A stretch of DNA of 22,471 nt from CAYFSC01 sp964345695 (GCA_964345695.1 CAYFSC010000031.1:1-22471); one strand, 5' to 3'; shown: positions 6,874 to 16,613, counted from the first letter of the stretch. Translations and numbers: made by a program. Notes: a model not told the origin generated them from the sequence alone.

Positions 6874-8040
6874 TTATCCGCGCATCCGCTGGAGGGTGTC
6901 GTGAAGGGCATCGAGGGCGTAGTCGATGTCCGCTTCGGTGGTGTCCTTGCCGAGCGAGAAACGCACGCCCGTCGCGGCGGTCGTTCGCTCCAGCCCGAGC
7001 GCGGTTAAGACGTGGCTCGGCTCCATGGCACCGCTGGTGCACGCCGACCCGGCCGAGACGAGGACGCCCTGCATGTCGAGGTTGAGGATCAGCATCTCCC
7101 CATCGATCTGTTTTCCCTCAGACGGTGGAAAGGCTACGTTCACGACGTGGGGCGCCGTCGGGGCCTCGTCGATGGGGGTGTTGAGAACATACGGACCGTC
7201 GGCTGCGGCGTCGAGCCCGTCGACCAGGCGGCGCTGCAGAGCCGACAGGCGTTGGGTCCGGGCCTCGGCCTCGGCGGTGGCCTGCTCCAGCGCCTCGGCC
7301 AACCCCACGATGGCGGCGATGTTTTCGGTCCCGCCCCGCCGTTCGCGCTCCTGCGATCCGCCCTCCACCAGTGGACCCAGTTCCACGCCGCCGCGAACGT
7401 AGAGCCCCCCCACGCCCTTGGGGCCGTAAAACTTGTGCCCTGACACCGAGAGCAGGTCGACGCCCATTTTCTTCACGTCCAGATCGAACAGCCCGGCCGT
7501 CTGGACAGCGTCGCAGTGGAACCAGACGTCGTGCTCTTGGCACACGTCCGCAATGGCCGAGACATCGGTGAGCACGCCCGTCTCGTTGTTGGCGTGCATC
7601 AGCGACACCAGCGCAGTGTGGGGCCCGATGGCGCGCGCAACCTGATCGGCGGTGACGGCGCCGTGCTGTCCTGGGTCGAGGATGGTGACATCGTAGCCCT
7701 GCTCGTGCAGCCGCTCGGCCGGGCGCAACACGGCCTCATGCTCTGCTGCCGAGGTGACGAGGCCGGTGCGTCCTTCCTCTTCTCGCGCCCGGAGCGCCCC
7801 TTTCAGAGCCATGTTGTCGGATTCTGTGCCGCCGCTCGTGAAAACAATTTCGCTGGGTTCGGCGCCCAGACATCCTGCCACCCGTTCCCGCGCCTCTTCA
7901 AGCGCGACCCGCGACTGCCGACCCAGTTGGTGGACGGACGAGGCGTTCCCAAAATGCTCGCGCAGATATGGCTCCATTGCGTCGAACACGGCCGGGTCGA
8001 GCGGCGTCGTCGCGGCATGATCGAGGTACACCTGGGGCAT
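6874..8040 (-). CDS. Cysteine desulfurase, NifS/IscS family
   Basis: PLP enzyme that removes sulfur from L-cysteine as an enzyme-bound persulfide for Fe-S clusters and thio-modified tRNA. At 388 residues it has group I length. Motifs: YLDHAATTPL (5-14); TSGGTESDN (68-76); the stacking His in SAAEHEAVL (H101); HANNETG (149-155); the Schiff-base lysine K203 in SVSGHKFYGPKG; GGSQERERRGGTEN; and the catalytic Cys C334 in GSACTSGAMEPSHVL on the long mobile loop typical of IscS/NifS rather than SufS. No iscU, iscR or suf gene is adjacent, so partner and specific role (IscS versus NifS) are open and I give no symbol. It is transcribed away from aroB across a 188-bp gap. The start at 8038-8040 is set by the YLDHAAT motif at residue 5. 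Confidence 0.95.
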   Translation of the reverse strand: MPQVYLDHAATTPLDPAVFDAMEPYLREHFGNASSVHQLGRQSRVALEEARERVAGCLGAEPSEIVFTSGGTESDNMALKGALRAREEEGRTGLVTSAAEHEAVLRPAERLHEQGYDVTILDPGQHGAVTADQVARAIGPHTALVSLMHANNETGVLTDVSAIADVCQEHDVWFHCDAVQTAGLFDLDVKKMGVDLLSVSGHKFYGPKGVGGLYVRGGVELGPLVEGGSQERERRGGTENIAAIVGLAEALEQATAEAEARTQRLSALQRRLVDGLDAAADGPYVLNTPIDEAPTAPHVVNVAFPPSEGKQIDGEMLILNLDMQGVLVSAGSACTSGAMEPSHVLTALGLERTTAATGVRFSLGKDTTEADIDYALDALHDTLQRMRG

Positions 8041-8228
8041 GATCGATCGAAACCTGATGATGAAACGGTCAATGTGTGAATGGGGAACGAGACGCAGCGG
8101 CTTCAGATTCGCGCGCGGGCACTTTTCCCGGGGACTGCACGGTTGCCAATTTCTCGGGAGGCAGGAATCCTCAACGGTCGCCTGTCGTGTACCAGGTCCT
8201 TCTGTGCCGATGATTATTTCCGCCTTTC
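8041..8228. other. Divergent intergenic region, cysteine desulfurase / aroB
   Basis: This 188-bp gap must carry promoters for both genes. A TTGCCA on the plus strand has no convincing -10 partner, and no full TAnnTTTG box is seen. It starts with GATCGATC next to the desulfurase start codon. There is no coding frame I would support. Confidence 0.45.
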
Positions 8229-9308
8229 ATGTCCGTTCACGTTTCCCTTGGCGAGCGAAGCTACGACATTCAATTTCAATCGATCTCGGCGCTTCCGGAG
8301 CTTCTTTCGGACGCGGGACTTCGGGTCGGTCCCTGCGTCGTAGTGACCGACGAAAATGTGGCGGCCCACTACCGCACCCCGCTGCGCACGACGTTGGAAG
8401 CAGCCGGATGGTCCCCCCAGGTTCATGTGGTGCCGCCCGGGGAAGCCACCAAGTCGGCCAAGCACCTGCATGATCTGTATGACACCATCCTCGGTGCGGG
8501 CATCGACCGCGAGACCCCGCTGCTCGCCCTGGGCGGCGGGGTGGTCGGCGACCTCGCCGGCTTTGCCGCCGCCACGTTGTTGCGCGGCATTCCGCTCGTG
8601 CATGTGCCAACCTCCCTGATCGCGCAGGTGGACAGCTCGATCGGCGGCAAGACGGCCATCAATCATCCGACTGGTAAAAACCTGATCGGCGCCTTCTATC
8701 AGCCCGAGGTGGTGTGCAGCGACGTGCTGACCCTCGACACGCTGCCGCAGCGGGAGTGGACCAGCGGCATGGCTGAGGTGATCAAGCATGCCTGCATCGC
8801 CGATGCGTCCCTGTTCGACCAGTTGGAAGCACACCTCGTGCCCGTCATGAATCGCCAGGACCGCAGCTTGATCGGGGACGTCATTCACAACGCCGTCCAG
8901 GTGAAGGCCGAGATTGTCAGCGCCGACGAGCGTGAGGCCGGGCGGCGGGCCGTCCTCAACTTCGGTCACACGTTCGGACATGCCGTCGAGGCCGTTGCGG
9001 GCTACGGTTCCTTTACGCACGGCGAGGCCGTAGCCCTCGGCATGCGGGCCGGACTCTACCTGTCGCACCGCGCTCACCCCGAATCGCTCGACCGGGAGCG
9101 GATTGACCACGTCATCAACGCCGTGCCCTGGCCCGGCACGCCCTCGGAGCTTCCGTTCTCCGCCCTGTACGAGGCCATGCAGCACGACAAGAAGAACCGG
9201 GGCGACGAGGTCCGGTTTGTGCTGCTGCGCGAGCTCGGGGACGCTTATGTGACCGGCGGATTCTCGCGCGATGAGCTCCAGCGCGCCTGGGACTTTGCCT
9301 GCGGCTGA
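8229..9308 (+). CDS. aroB: 3-dehydroquinate synthase
   Basis: Converts DAHP to 3-dehydroquinate, the second step of the shikimate pathway; NAD- and metal-dependent, cytoplasmic. The 359 residues match the family. NAD-binding block GGGVVGDLAGFAAA (102-115); PTSLIAQVDSSIGGKTAIN (127-145); metal ligands E183 (GMAEVIKHA), H247 (NFGHTFGH) and H264 (HGEAVALGM). The substrate-binding KNLIGAFYQP and the DKKN motif near the C-terminus are also present. The ATG at 8229 is only a few residues before the first conserved strand; no Shine-Dalgarno is present. It heads a plus-strand run aroB-tamB-rnr, with a 123-bp gap before tamB, and the neighbours are not shikimate genes. Confidence 0.97.
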   Translation: MSVHVSLGERSYDIQFQSISALPELLSDAGLRVGPCVVVTDENVAAHYRTPLRTTLEAAGWSPQVHVVPPGEATKSAKHLHDLYDTILGAGIDRETPLLALGGGVVGDLAGFAAATLLRGIPLVHVPTSLIAQVDSSIGGKTAINHPTGKNLIGAFYQPEVVCSDVLTLDTLPQREWTSGMAEVIKHACIADASLFDQLEAHLVPVMNRQDRSLIGDVIHNAVQVKAEIVSADEREAGRRAVLNFGHTFGHAVEAVAGYGSFTHGEAVALGMRAGLYLSHRAHPESLDRERIDHVINAVPWPGTPSELPFSALYEAMQHDKKNRGDEVRFVLLRELGDAYVTGGFSRDELQRAWDFACG

Positions 9309-9431
9309 AACGCGTGTCCGCCCCCGTCGTCTGACTGACATCCGACACGGACGCCGTCTTTTCTCCATGACGCACGGCGGTCCATTCAACGCCACCATGC
9401 GTCATGCTTTTCGCACGATCCGCCAACCGCT

Positions 9432-12400
9432 GTGTCCCAAACGCGACGCCGCATATTCCGAGTTTTCCTGCGCACGGCGCAGGTGCTGGTGTATGCGTTC
9501 CTCATCAGCGCCGCCGTGTTTTTTGGCCTCACACGTACCGACGTCGGCCGCGCCGGCTTACGCGATCAGATCGAATCCCAGTTCGCCCAGCGATTCGCCG
9601 GCTCTCTGGAGATCGCCGAGCTTCGGGGCAACCTCGTCAACACGCTGCACGCCAGCGGCGTCCGGCTCCACACGCCCGACGGCCGCCTCGTGGCCCACAT
9701 CGACTCGGTCGTGGCCCGGCCTCAATGGTGGAACCTCCTGGGCGGCACCATCAACGTCCGCAGCCTGTCGATCGTCCGCCCGACGCTCCGCCTCCACCGC
9801 GATACGACCGGAACCTGGAACGTGCAGCACGCCCTTCGCCGGTCGGCTCCCCGGTCTGGATCGGACTGGCTGGACTGGGTCCTGCTCGACATTGCCCTCC
9901 AAGACGGTCGCCTCACAGCGAAGAACAACGGTCCTGCCCTGCGGGCCGTGGAGCAGCGGTGGCTGTTTGACTACGGAGAGGCCCGCGTCCAGGACATCAA
10001 CCTGGAGGCCTCCGTGGAATGGACGACCGACAACCGCCAGATTGGCCTACAGAGCGCCTCCTTGGCCCTTCCGGAGCAGGACGTTTCGCTTACCCAGGCG
10101 TCCGGCCAGTTGCTGAACGACGACGGGCAGTGGACCCTCCCCGGATTGACGGTTCAGACCGAACGCTCGCAGGTGCAGCTTTCCGGCGAGTTTGTCCCCG
10201 ACCCGGCCGACGCCACGCCGGAGATCGACGTTCGCCTGTCCGAGGGCCGGCTCGACTTCGACGAACTGGCGCCGCTCTTGCCCCGCCTGCCGTTTTCGGA
10301 TGCGGTCACCCTCTCGGGGCACGTGTACGGCGAGACCTCAGAGCTGGTCGTGGAGGAGATCGTCGCCGAGCGGGGCCTCTCGCGGCTCGCCGTGATGGGA
10401 ACCGCGTTTGGCCTCCCCGACTCGCTTGATTTCGAGACCAACCTTCAAGACGCTCGGCTCACGGCAGCCGACGTCCGCGCAGTCTGGCCGCAGGCGCCTC
10501 AAGAGGTGGCGCAGGCCCTCGGCACCCTCACCGCCGACGGCGTTGCGCAGGGCGTGATCCGTTGGTCCGAGGTCCCCGCGCCCACCTTTTCGATCGATGG
10601 ATCGCTGGCCGTTGCCAGTGACGCCGGGGCCGTGGATGCCGCGGTCGAGGCCGAGCGGTCGGCCCGGCGCCCCCTGCAGTACGACGTTCTCCTGCAGGCC
10701 GACAGCCTAAACCTCGGTGCCCTGGCGCGCCGTCCGGCCCTGCGCAGTCGGTTGCAGGGACAAGCGCGACTGACGGGACGCGGCCTGTCGCTGGCGACTG
10801 CTCAGAACGAGACCAGTGTGCAGCTTGGCCCCTCCCGCATTGCCGATCAGTCGCTGGACAGTCTGCGCGCGACGTTCACGGTGGCCGACGAGACCATCGA
10901 CGGCATGATGGTTCTGCGGCAGCGAGGCGGCGGCCGGCTTGAAGCCTCGGGCCGGTTTGATGCTGCAACCGCTCCGGCGCAATACGCCCTTTCGCTCGAC
11001 GGCAGTGCCTTCGACCTGGCGCCGCTGCCTGGGTCGCTGCCTTCCACGCGCCTGAACGCCCGGATGCGCCTGGACGGGCGCGGTTCGTCCTGGGAGGCCC
11101 TCGCTGGATCGCTGCGCCTCACGGCCGACTCCTCGCAGGTCCTCCATCCGGACTCGGTGCGGACGCTGCCTGCCTTCGCCACCACCATCGATGTGGCTCC
11201 GCGCGGCGCCCCACAACCGCGCCTCTCCGTCGACGGGGATGCGCTTCAACTGCGCGTGGACGGCGACGGGGCGGTCGGACCGATGCTGGCTCTCGGGCGG
11301 CTCTGGGGCACCGCGCTGCAGGGTGCCGTCGCGCAGGCCTTGGACAAACCGGTGCCCGATTCGCTGTCCCTCCGTGGCCGGTCCCGCACGGACCGGGCCT
11401 CCGCCTCCCCCTCCCCGCCGGATCTTTCCTCCCTTCGCGCCGCCGCCCGTACGGCGCTGGTCGAGGCTGGCTACCGCGACACTGTTCGCGTCCGCACCTC
11501 TCTGCGCGTTCGCCGCAGCGAGGTGATCCGGGCATGGTGGCCCGCCTTCCCGGTCCTGTCCGACTCGCTCGCGGCCGACGTCAACCTGACCGCCGGTCCC
11601 GATACCATGAGCACCCAGGCCGCCTTGTCGACAGACGCGGTCCAACTGGAGGGAGTCACCGTGGAGCGTGCCCGCCTCGTTGCACGGCTGGCCGGATCGC
11701 TCGATGCGCCCCTCATCGAAACGCTGTCCAGCGAGGTCGACCTCTATGCCGACTCGCTCCGGGCTCCATCCACCACGCTGGCCGAAGTGGGCGTGAATGC
11801 CCGGTTCGCCAATCGCCGCGGCACCGTGCGGCTGGAGGGCGCCGGGACCGGAACGCTTGGGGAGATGCTGATGGAGGCTGGGGTTTCGGTGCAGCCCACG
11901 CGCAACACGATCACCATCGACACCGTGCGAGCAGCGGTCGGCGACCAATCGTGGACCAACGCCGGAACCGGACGCATCGATCTGTACCGCGAGGCCCTGA
12001 TCGTGTCGCCCTTCCAGGTCGAGAGCCCGCGTCCCTTCAGTCCCTCAACACAGCGCCTGCAGCTTCGGGGAACCGTGTCGTCTGCCCCCTCCGACACGCT
12101 GTTTGTGAAGAGCCACGACGTGAGCCTGTACCCGTTGTCGCAGATTTTCGGGTTGCGCCCCATGGGTGGCCTTCTCAACGGCGACGTGGCCCTCACCGGA
12201 CGCGGGGATGCCTTTCGTGCGCTGAGCACCTTCTCCATCTCGCAGCTCTCGTTCGACCGCCGCCTGCTAGGCCGCCTCGATCTGCAGATGGCCTACATCC
12301 CGTCGGCCCCCGCACTCGACCTGCAGGCTGAACTGGCCCCAGAGCCGCTCCCCCTCGACCGCCTGCAGGCGGCCCGCCCCCCGCTCGTGCCTGGCGGCGC

Positions 12401-14267
12401 GCGTCGATCGGAGCGCAACCAGCTTCGCCTCGGGGGACGCATTCGACTGCCCGGCTCACCGCAGGCCGCCCAGGGGGACGTCCTGGACCTCCGCCTCGAC
12501 GTCGACCGCGCCGACCTCTTTTTCTTCGAGTACATCTTCGAGCAAGAGATCGCCCGAGTCCAGGGATTTACGGCCGGAACGGCCTACATCGGCGGTTCCC
12601 TTACCGACCCCGTCTTCGATGCCGACATGCGAGTGGAGGACGGGCGCTTTGCTCTCCCGCGGTTCGGCCTGCAATATCAGATCGAAGGCGGAGTGCAGGT
12701 CGACCGCGAAGGGTTTAAGCTGAGCGACGTCACGGTGGCCGACGACGACGGCGCCGCCACCCTCGCAGGCGCCATCCTTTTCAACGACTACCGCTACTTC
12801 TCTTTCGACCTACAGGGCCAGCTCGACGCCATCAAGATCATCGATGTGAGCCGATCGCAAGATCTTCCGTTCTACGGCGACATCCGGGTCTCAGGCCCGG
12901 CGACGCTCACCGGCCCGGTCTCCAACGCGCAGTTGCAGTCCGACGACCTCCGCGCGACGCCCGACAGCGAGCTGTTCATCCCGGTGTCGGAGACGGAGCT
13001 GGAAGACGACACAGGCTTCATCCTCTTCGCCGACTCGACCGGCCGCCTCCCCAACCTCGACGATCTGACGCGGCGAGACAACATTCTCGCGGATCGGCCT
13101 GAAGGCGAGCCGACGTTCGTCGAGGGACTGGAGTTCGATGTCAACATCATCGCGCCCGAGGGGTCGACCGTCCATCTCGTATTCGACCCACTGGTCGGAG
13201 ATGTCGTAACGGCCGAGGGCTCCGGCCGCATTCAGTTGCAGCGACAAGAAGGCGAGTTTTTCGTCTATGGCACCTACACGGTGTCAGGCGGCAACTACCA
13301 GTTTACCGCCGGGGAGGTGTTCGTGCGTCGGTTTACCATTGAAGAGGGAACCATCACGTGGGAGGGCGACCCGATCAACGCCGCGCTGGATCTGAACGCG
13401 TCCTACCGCACGCGGGCTTCTCCCGCCGGATTGCCCGGATTCGAAGATCGCGGCGGTCGCATACCGCTGATTGTGCGCCTGGACATCACCGGCGACGTGG
13501 AGACGCCCGAGATCGACCTCAGCCTGGCACGCACTCGCGACGAGCGTACGGAGCTTATCGGCTCTCAGACGCTGGATGCGATCCTCAATCAGCCGGAACT
13601 AGCCACCGAGTACGCCACCAGTGTGCTCTTGACCAACACGTTTCTGCTGACCACCTCCACGCTTACGCAGCGCAACGCGTCGGGCGGCGAGAGCCGCATT
13701 GCGGAAGCCGGCAACCAGCTTGCGTTCAACAGCGTGTCGCAGCTGGTCGCCAGCCAGCTCAACCGGTATCTGGACGAGGCCCTGCCAAACCTGAACGTGA
13801 ACCTCGGCATTCAGGGCGAGGACCCGCAGGATCTCGACGTGATCTACGGGGTGGCGCTGCGCCTGCTGGACGAGCGTCTTATCGTCCGCGGCGAGGGCGT
13901 CTACACGGGGGACAACCCCGACGAGCGCGAAACCCGCGGTCCGGAAGGCGAATTCACCGTGGAGGTGCGGCTCAGTTCGCGGGTGAGCGTGGAGGCCTTC
14001 GTTCGGCGGCGCAGCGACGACTTGACCCAGGGGCAAACTCTGACGCGCTCGGCCGGCGCCGGGATCTCCTACCGCACCGAGTTCACCACCTGGAAGCGAC
14101 TGTTCTACCGGCTGTTCGGGTGGCTGCTGCCCGACTCGTCAGCCCCCGCGTCCGACGAGCCCGACGGGGTCCCGGCGGCCGACGACATGGTCGTTCGGCC
14201 CTCCGAGGATGCCGAAGCGTCGGACGCGCCCCGTCGCTCCAGGTCTGATTCGGCTCCGTTCCCGTGA
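9432..14267 (+). CDS. tamB: TamB-family translocation/assembly module protein (DUF490)
   Basis: Large envelope protein of 1611 residues that bridges inner and outer membranes. Known relatives (TamB, YhdP and other AsmA-like proteins) form a long beta-groove that moves phospholipids and helps outer-membrane protein assembly. Residues 8-33 are an N-terminal signal anchor (VYAFLISAAVFFGLT), followed by the groove entry (LEIAELRGNLVNTLHASGVRL). Many repeated short beta-strand units follow, with the TamB_C (PF04357) domain over roughly the last 450 residues (for example the LNPELATEYATSVLLTN-like and LNVNLGIQGEDPQDLDVIYG-like segments). No Cys and only about six Lys, fitting a periplasmic halophile protein. 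After an amphipathic segment (KRLFYRLFGWLLPD) there is a 43-residue acidic Ser/Pro tail. The start is the GTG at 9432; no in-frame ATG lies close upstream. A TamA (BamA-like) partner is not in the window. Confidence 0.92.
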   Translation: MSQTRRRIFRVFLRTAQVLVYAFLISAAVFFGLTRTDVGRAGLRDQIESQFAQRFAGSLEIAELRGNLVNTLHASGVRLHTPDGRLVAHIDSVVARPQWWNLLGGTINVRSLSIVRPTLRLHRDTTGTWNVQHALRRSAPRSGSDWLDWVLLDIALQDGRLTAKNNGPALRAVEQRWLFDYGEARVQDINLEASVEWTTDNRQIGLQSASLALPEQDVSLTQASGQLLNDDGQWTLPGLTVQTERSQVQLSGEFVPDPADATPEIDVRLSEGRLDFDELAPLLPRLPFSDAVTLSGHVYGETSELVVEEIVAERGLSRLAVMGTAFGLPDSLDFETNLQDARLTAADVRAVWPQAPQEVAQALGTLTADGVAQGVIRWSEVPAPTFSIDGSLAVASDAGAVDAAVEAERSARRPLQYDVLLQADSLNLGALARRPALRSRLQGQARLTGRGLSLATAQNETSVQLGPSRIADQSLDSLRATFTVADETIDGMMVLRQRGGGRLEASGRFDAATAPAQYALSLDGSAFDLAPLPGSLPSTRLNARMRLDGRGSSWEALAGSLRLTADSSQVLHPDSVRTLPAFATTIDVAPRGAPQPRLSVDGDALQLRVDGDGAVGPMLALGRLWGTALQGAVAQALDKPVPDSLSLRGRSRTDRASASPSPPDLSSLRAAARTALVEAGYRDTVRVRTSLRVRRSEVIRAWWPAFPVLSDSLAADVNLTAGPDTMSTQAALSTDAVQLEGVTVERARLVARLAGSLDAPLIETLSSEVDLYADSLRAPSTTLAEVGVNARFANRRGTVRLEGAGTGTLGEMLMEAGVSVQPTRNTITIDTVRAAVGDQSWTNAGTGRIDLYREALIVSPFQVESPRPFSPSTQRLQLRGTVSSAPSDTLFVKSHDVSLYPLSQIFGLRPMGGLLNGDVALTGRGDAFRALSTFSISQLSFDRRLLGRLDLQMAYIPSAPALDLQAELAPEPLPLDRLQAARPPLVPGGARRSERNQLRLGGRIRLPGSPQAAQGDVLDLRLDVDRADLFFFEYIFEQEIARVQGFTAGTAYIGGSLTDPVFDADMRVEDGRFALPRFGLQYQIEGGVQVDREGFKLSDVTVADDDGAATLAGAILFNDYRYFSFDLQGQLDAIKIIDVSRSQDLPFYGDIRVSGPATLTGPVSNAQLQSDDLRATPDSELFIPVSETELEDDTGFILFADSTGRLPNLDDLTRRDNILADRPEGEPTFVEGLEFDVNIIAPEGSTVHLVFDPLVGDVVTAEGSGRIQLQRQEGEFFVYGTYTVSGGNYQFTAGEVFVRRFTIEEGTITWEGDPINAALDLNASYRTRASPAGLPGFEDRGGRIPLIVRLDITGDVETPEIDLSLARTRDERTELIGSQTLDAILNQPELATEYATSVLLTNTFLLTTSTLTQRNASGGESRIAEAGNQLAFNSVSQLVASQLNRYLDEALPNLNVNLGIQGEDPQDLDVIYGVALRLLDERLIVRGEGVYTGDNPDERETRGPEGEFTVEVRLSSRVSVEAFVRRRSDDLTQGQTLTRSAGAGISYRTEFTTWKRLFYRLFGWLLPDSSAPASDEPDGVPAADDMVVRPSEDAEASDAPRRSRSDSAPFP

Positions 14268-14335
14268 TGGGGCGCCTGTTTCGCCATTCCTTGGGGCCCT
14301 GTTTCGTGATTCCCGACTTCTTCGTGGGGCCATTC
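14268..14335 (+). repeat. Short degenerate direct repeats after tamB
   Basis: Starting directly after the tamB stop, TGGGGCGCCTGTTTCGCCAT and the next TTCC... unit (14268-14290) is followed by a near copy at 14292-14313 that differs by one deletion and two substitutions. A third, shortened unit (TGGGGC joined to CATTC) is at 14325-14335. The units sit in the 140-bp gap before rnr. Possible roles are a transcript 3' structure, a regulatory site or a decayed duplication. Confidence 0.5.
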
Positions 14336-14407
14336 GCGAACGCCGACGGCTTTTGCCCCGTTAATGTACGATGTTCCACTTGATTCTTTGCACAACCCTT
14401 CTCTTCC

Positions 14408-16594
14408 GTGAGTCCATCCACCGACCAAGCAACGACCCGCAAGGAGCTCCGCAGACGCATCCTGGAGTTTCTTCGCAGCCACCCCGATGACGAATTTCGG
14501 TCGCACAAGATCGCGAGCGAGCTCGGCATTGAGGACAACGAGCGTTATCTTCGTTTCTGCGACGCCATCGCGGAGCTGAGCGCCCACCGGGCGGTCCTGC
14601 GCGACGGGCGCAAGTATCGGCACAAGCCGCAGACCGACCGCAACGTGGGCATCCTGTCCGTCAACCCGCAGGGCTACGGCTTCGTCCAGTCCGTCGACAC
14701 CGATGAGGAGTTTTTCATCCGGGAGCACAACATGGCGGAGGCGCTCCATGGCGACCTCGTGCGCGTAGGCATCGGCGCCCAGCCGGGCCACCACAAAAAC
14801 GCCGACCAGAAGAAGCGCGAGTGCGAGGTGCTGGAGGTGCTGGAGCGGCGGCGCGAGCAGATCGTCGGCTCCTTCCGCAAGAAAGGACACTTCGCCTTCG
14901 TAGAACCCGACGACCAGCGGGTACTGCAGGACGTGTTCGTCCCCGAAGATGCGTTCAACGGCGCGAAAGACGGTCAGAAGGTCGTCGTGAGCATCGACCG
15001 CTTCGACGACCGGCGGGCCTCGCCCGAAGGCCGTATTCTCCGGGTCCTGGGCAACGCCGACGACCCGAACGTCCGCGTCCTCTCGCTCGCGATGAGCATG
15101 GACGTGAAGGCCGATTTTCCGCCCGACGTTGAGGCCGAGGCCGAGGAGATTCCGGAAACCATCCCGCAGTCCGAGATCGACCGGCGCCTGGACCTGCGCG
15201 ACAAAACGATCTTCACTATCGATCCGGTGGACGCCAAGGACTTCGATGACGCCATCCACATCGAGAAGACCTCGGATGAAACGTACCGGGTGGGCGTCCA
15301 CATTGCCGACGTCAGCCACTACGTTGAGCCCGACACCGCAATCGACCGCGAGGCGCTGGAGCGTGCCACGAGCGTCTACCTCGTGGACCGCACCATCCCG
15401 ATGCTTCCGGAGAAGCTCTCCAACAAGGTCTGTTCCCTGCGGCCGAAGGAAGACAAGCTGGCGTTCTCCATCTTGATGACGGTGAACACGCATGGCGAGG
15501 TCGAGGAGTACGACATCCGCGAGACGGTCATCCACTCGAAGCAGCGCCTGACGTACGACCAGGCCCAGACGTACATCGACGGCGGGCACCCCAACGATCC
15601 GGTGGCATCGGACGTGGTCATGGCCAACCGTCTTGCCAAGACGCTGACGAGAAAGCGCATGCGGAAGGGCGGCATCAACTTCCACACCGATGAGGTGAAG
15701 GTCCTCCTTGATGACGACGGCCACCCGCAGGACATTGTGCGTAAGGAAACCAAGCCGGCGAACCGGCTGGTTGAGGAGTTGATGCTTCTGGCCAACCGGA
15801 CCGTGGCGAGTCACATCGGCGCGCCAGGGCACGCGAAGCGCGTCAGTTCCAATGGGGAGTACCACCACCGCGACGAGCCGCTGCCGTTTGTGTACCGCGT
15901 CCACGACGAGCCGGACGGAGAGGGCATCCGTCAGTTGGCCGAGTACGTGCAGGTCTTCGGATACGACCTACAGCTGACCGACGGAAACGCTACCTCCGAG
16001 GATTTGGGGGCACTCGTGGACGACATTCACGGCGAGCCGGAAGAGCCGGTCATCACGCGTGCCGCGCTCCGCGCCATGTCGAAGGCCAAGTACGGCGTGA
16101 GCAACATCGGGCACTACGGACTCGGCTTCGACCACTACACGCACTTTACGAGCCCCATCCGGCGATATCCCGACCTGATCGTCCATCGCCTGCTGAAGCG
16201 CTACGCCGAGGGCGGTTCGCCGATCGAGGTGGACGAGATCGCGTGGCGCTGCGAGCACTGCTCTGAGCAGGAACGCAATGCGCAGGAGGCAGAGCGCGAG
16301 TCCGTCAAGCTGAAGCAGGTGGAATACGCGCAGGAGCACGTGGGCGACACGTTCAAAGGAGTGGTGAGCGGCGTGACCAAGTTCGGGGTGTTCGTGGAGC
16401 TGTCGGAGCTTCTCGTGGAAGGCCTGGTGCACGTCCGCGAGATGGACGATGACTACTACGTGTACGACGAGTCGACCTACACGATGCGCGGCCGCAATAC
16501 GGGCAAGTCGTACCGCCCGGGCGACACGGTTGAGGTGACCATCGTGAGCGCCAACGTCGAGAAACGAGAGATCGACCTGCTGTTCGCCGACTGA
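14408..16594 (+). CDS. rnr: Ribonuclease R
   Basis: 3'-to-5' processive exoribonuclease of the RNase II/RNB family, acting on structured RNA, mRNA decay and rRNA quality control. At 728 residues the domains run in order: N-terminal winged helix (about 10-70), two cold-shock domains (about 77-240), RNB catalytic domain (about 260-590) and an S1 domain (about 640-725, FKGVVSGVTKFGVFVELSE). Catalytic metal-binding Asp residues D272, D278, D280 and D281 are seen in IDPVDAKDFDDAI. HFTSPIRRYPDLIVHRLL marks the end of the RNB domain. The Lys-rich tail of E. coli RNase R is missing; the protein ends right after S1. The start is the GTG at 14408, supported by good helix content directly after it. A hairpin follows the stop. 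Confidence 0.96.
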   Translation: MSPSTDQATTRKELRRRILEFLRSHPDDEFRSHKIASELGIEDNERYLRFCDAIAELSAHRAVLRDGRKYRHKPQTDRNVGILSVNPQGYGFVQSVDTDEEFFIREHNMAEALHGDLVRVGIGAQPGHHKNADQKKRECEVLEVLERRREQIVGSFRKKGHFAFVEPDDQRVLQDVFVPEDAFNGAKDGQKVVVSIDRFDDRRASPEGRILRVLGNADDPNVRVLSLAMSMDVKADFPPDVEAEAEEIPETIPQSEIDRRLDLRDKTIFTIDPVDAKDFDDAIHIEKTSDETYRVGVHIADVSHYVEPDTAIDREALERATSVYLVDRTIPMLPEKLSNKVCSLRPKEDKLAFSILMTVNTHGEVEEYDIRETVIHSKQRLTYDQAQTYIDGGHPNDPVASDVVMANRLAKTLTRKRMRKGGINFHTDEVKVLLDDDGHPQDIVRKETKPANRLVEELMLLANRTVASHIGAPGHAKRVSSNGEYHHRDEPLPFVYRVHDEPDGEGIRQLAEYVQVFGYDLQLTDGNATSEDLGALVDDIHGEPEEPVITRAALRAMSKAKYGVSNIGHYGLGFDHYTHFTSPIRRYPDLIVHRLLKRYAEGGSPIEVDEIAWRCEHCSEQERNAQEAERESVKLKQVEYAQEHVGDTFKGVVSGVTKFGVFVELSELLVEGLVHVREMDDDYYVYDESTYTMRGRNTGKSYRPGDTVEVTIVSANVEKREIDLLFAD

Positions 16595-16613
16595 GGGCGT
16601 CCGGCGGACACGG

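Noticed and set aside
9312..9366. Weak hairpin with TTTT between aroB and tamB
   Set aside because: The ACGG/CCGT stem is only 4 bp, too weak to call a terminator.
8214..9398. 394-codon minus-strand frame opposite aroB
   Set aside because: aroB is intact with its metal ligands; the antisense frame has no family features.
10707..11948. 413-codon minus-strand frame inside tamB
   Set aside because: It lies wholly inside a continuous, well-supported tamB frame and is composed mainly of Gly, Arg and Ala.
14105..15904. 599-codon minus-strand frame opposite rnr and the end of tamB
   Set aside because: The sense frame is a full RNase R with catalytic residues; the antisense one has no domain signature.
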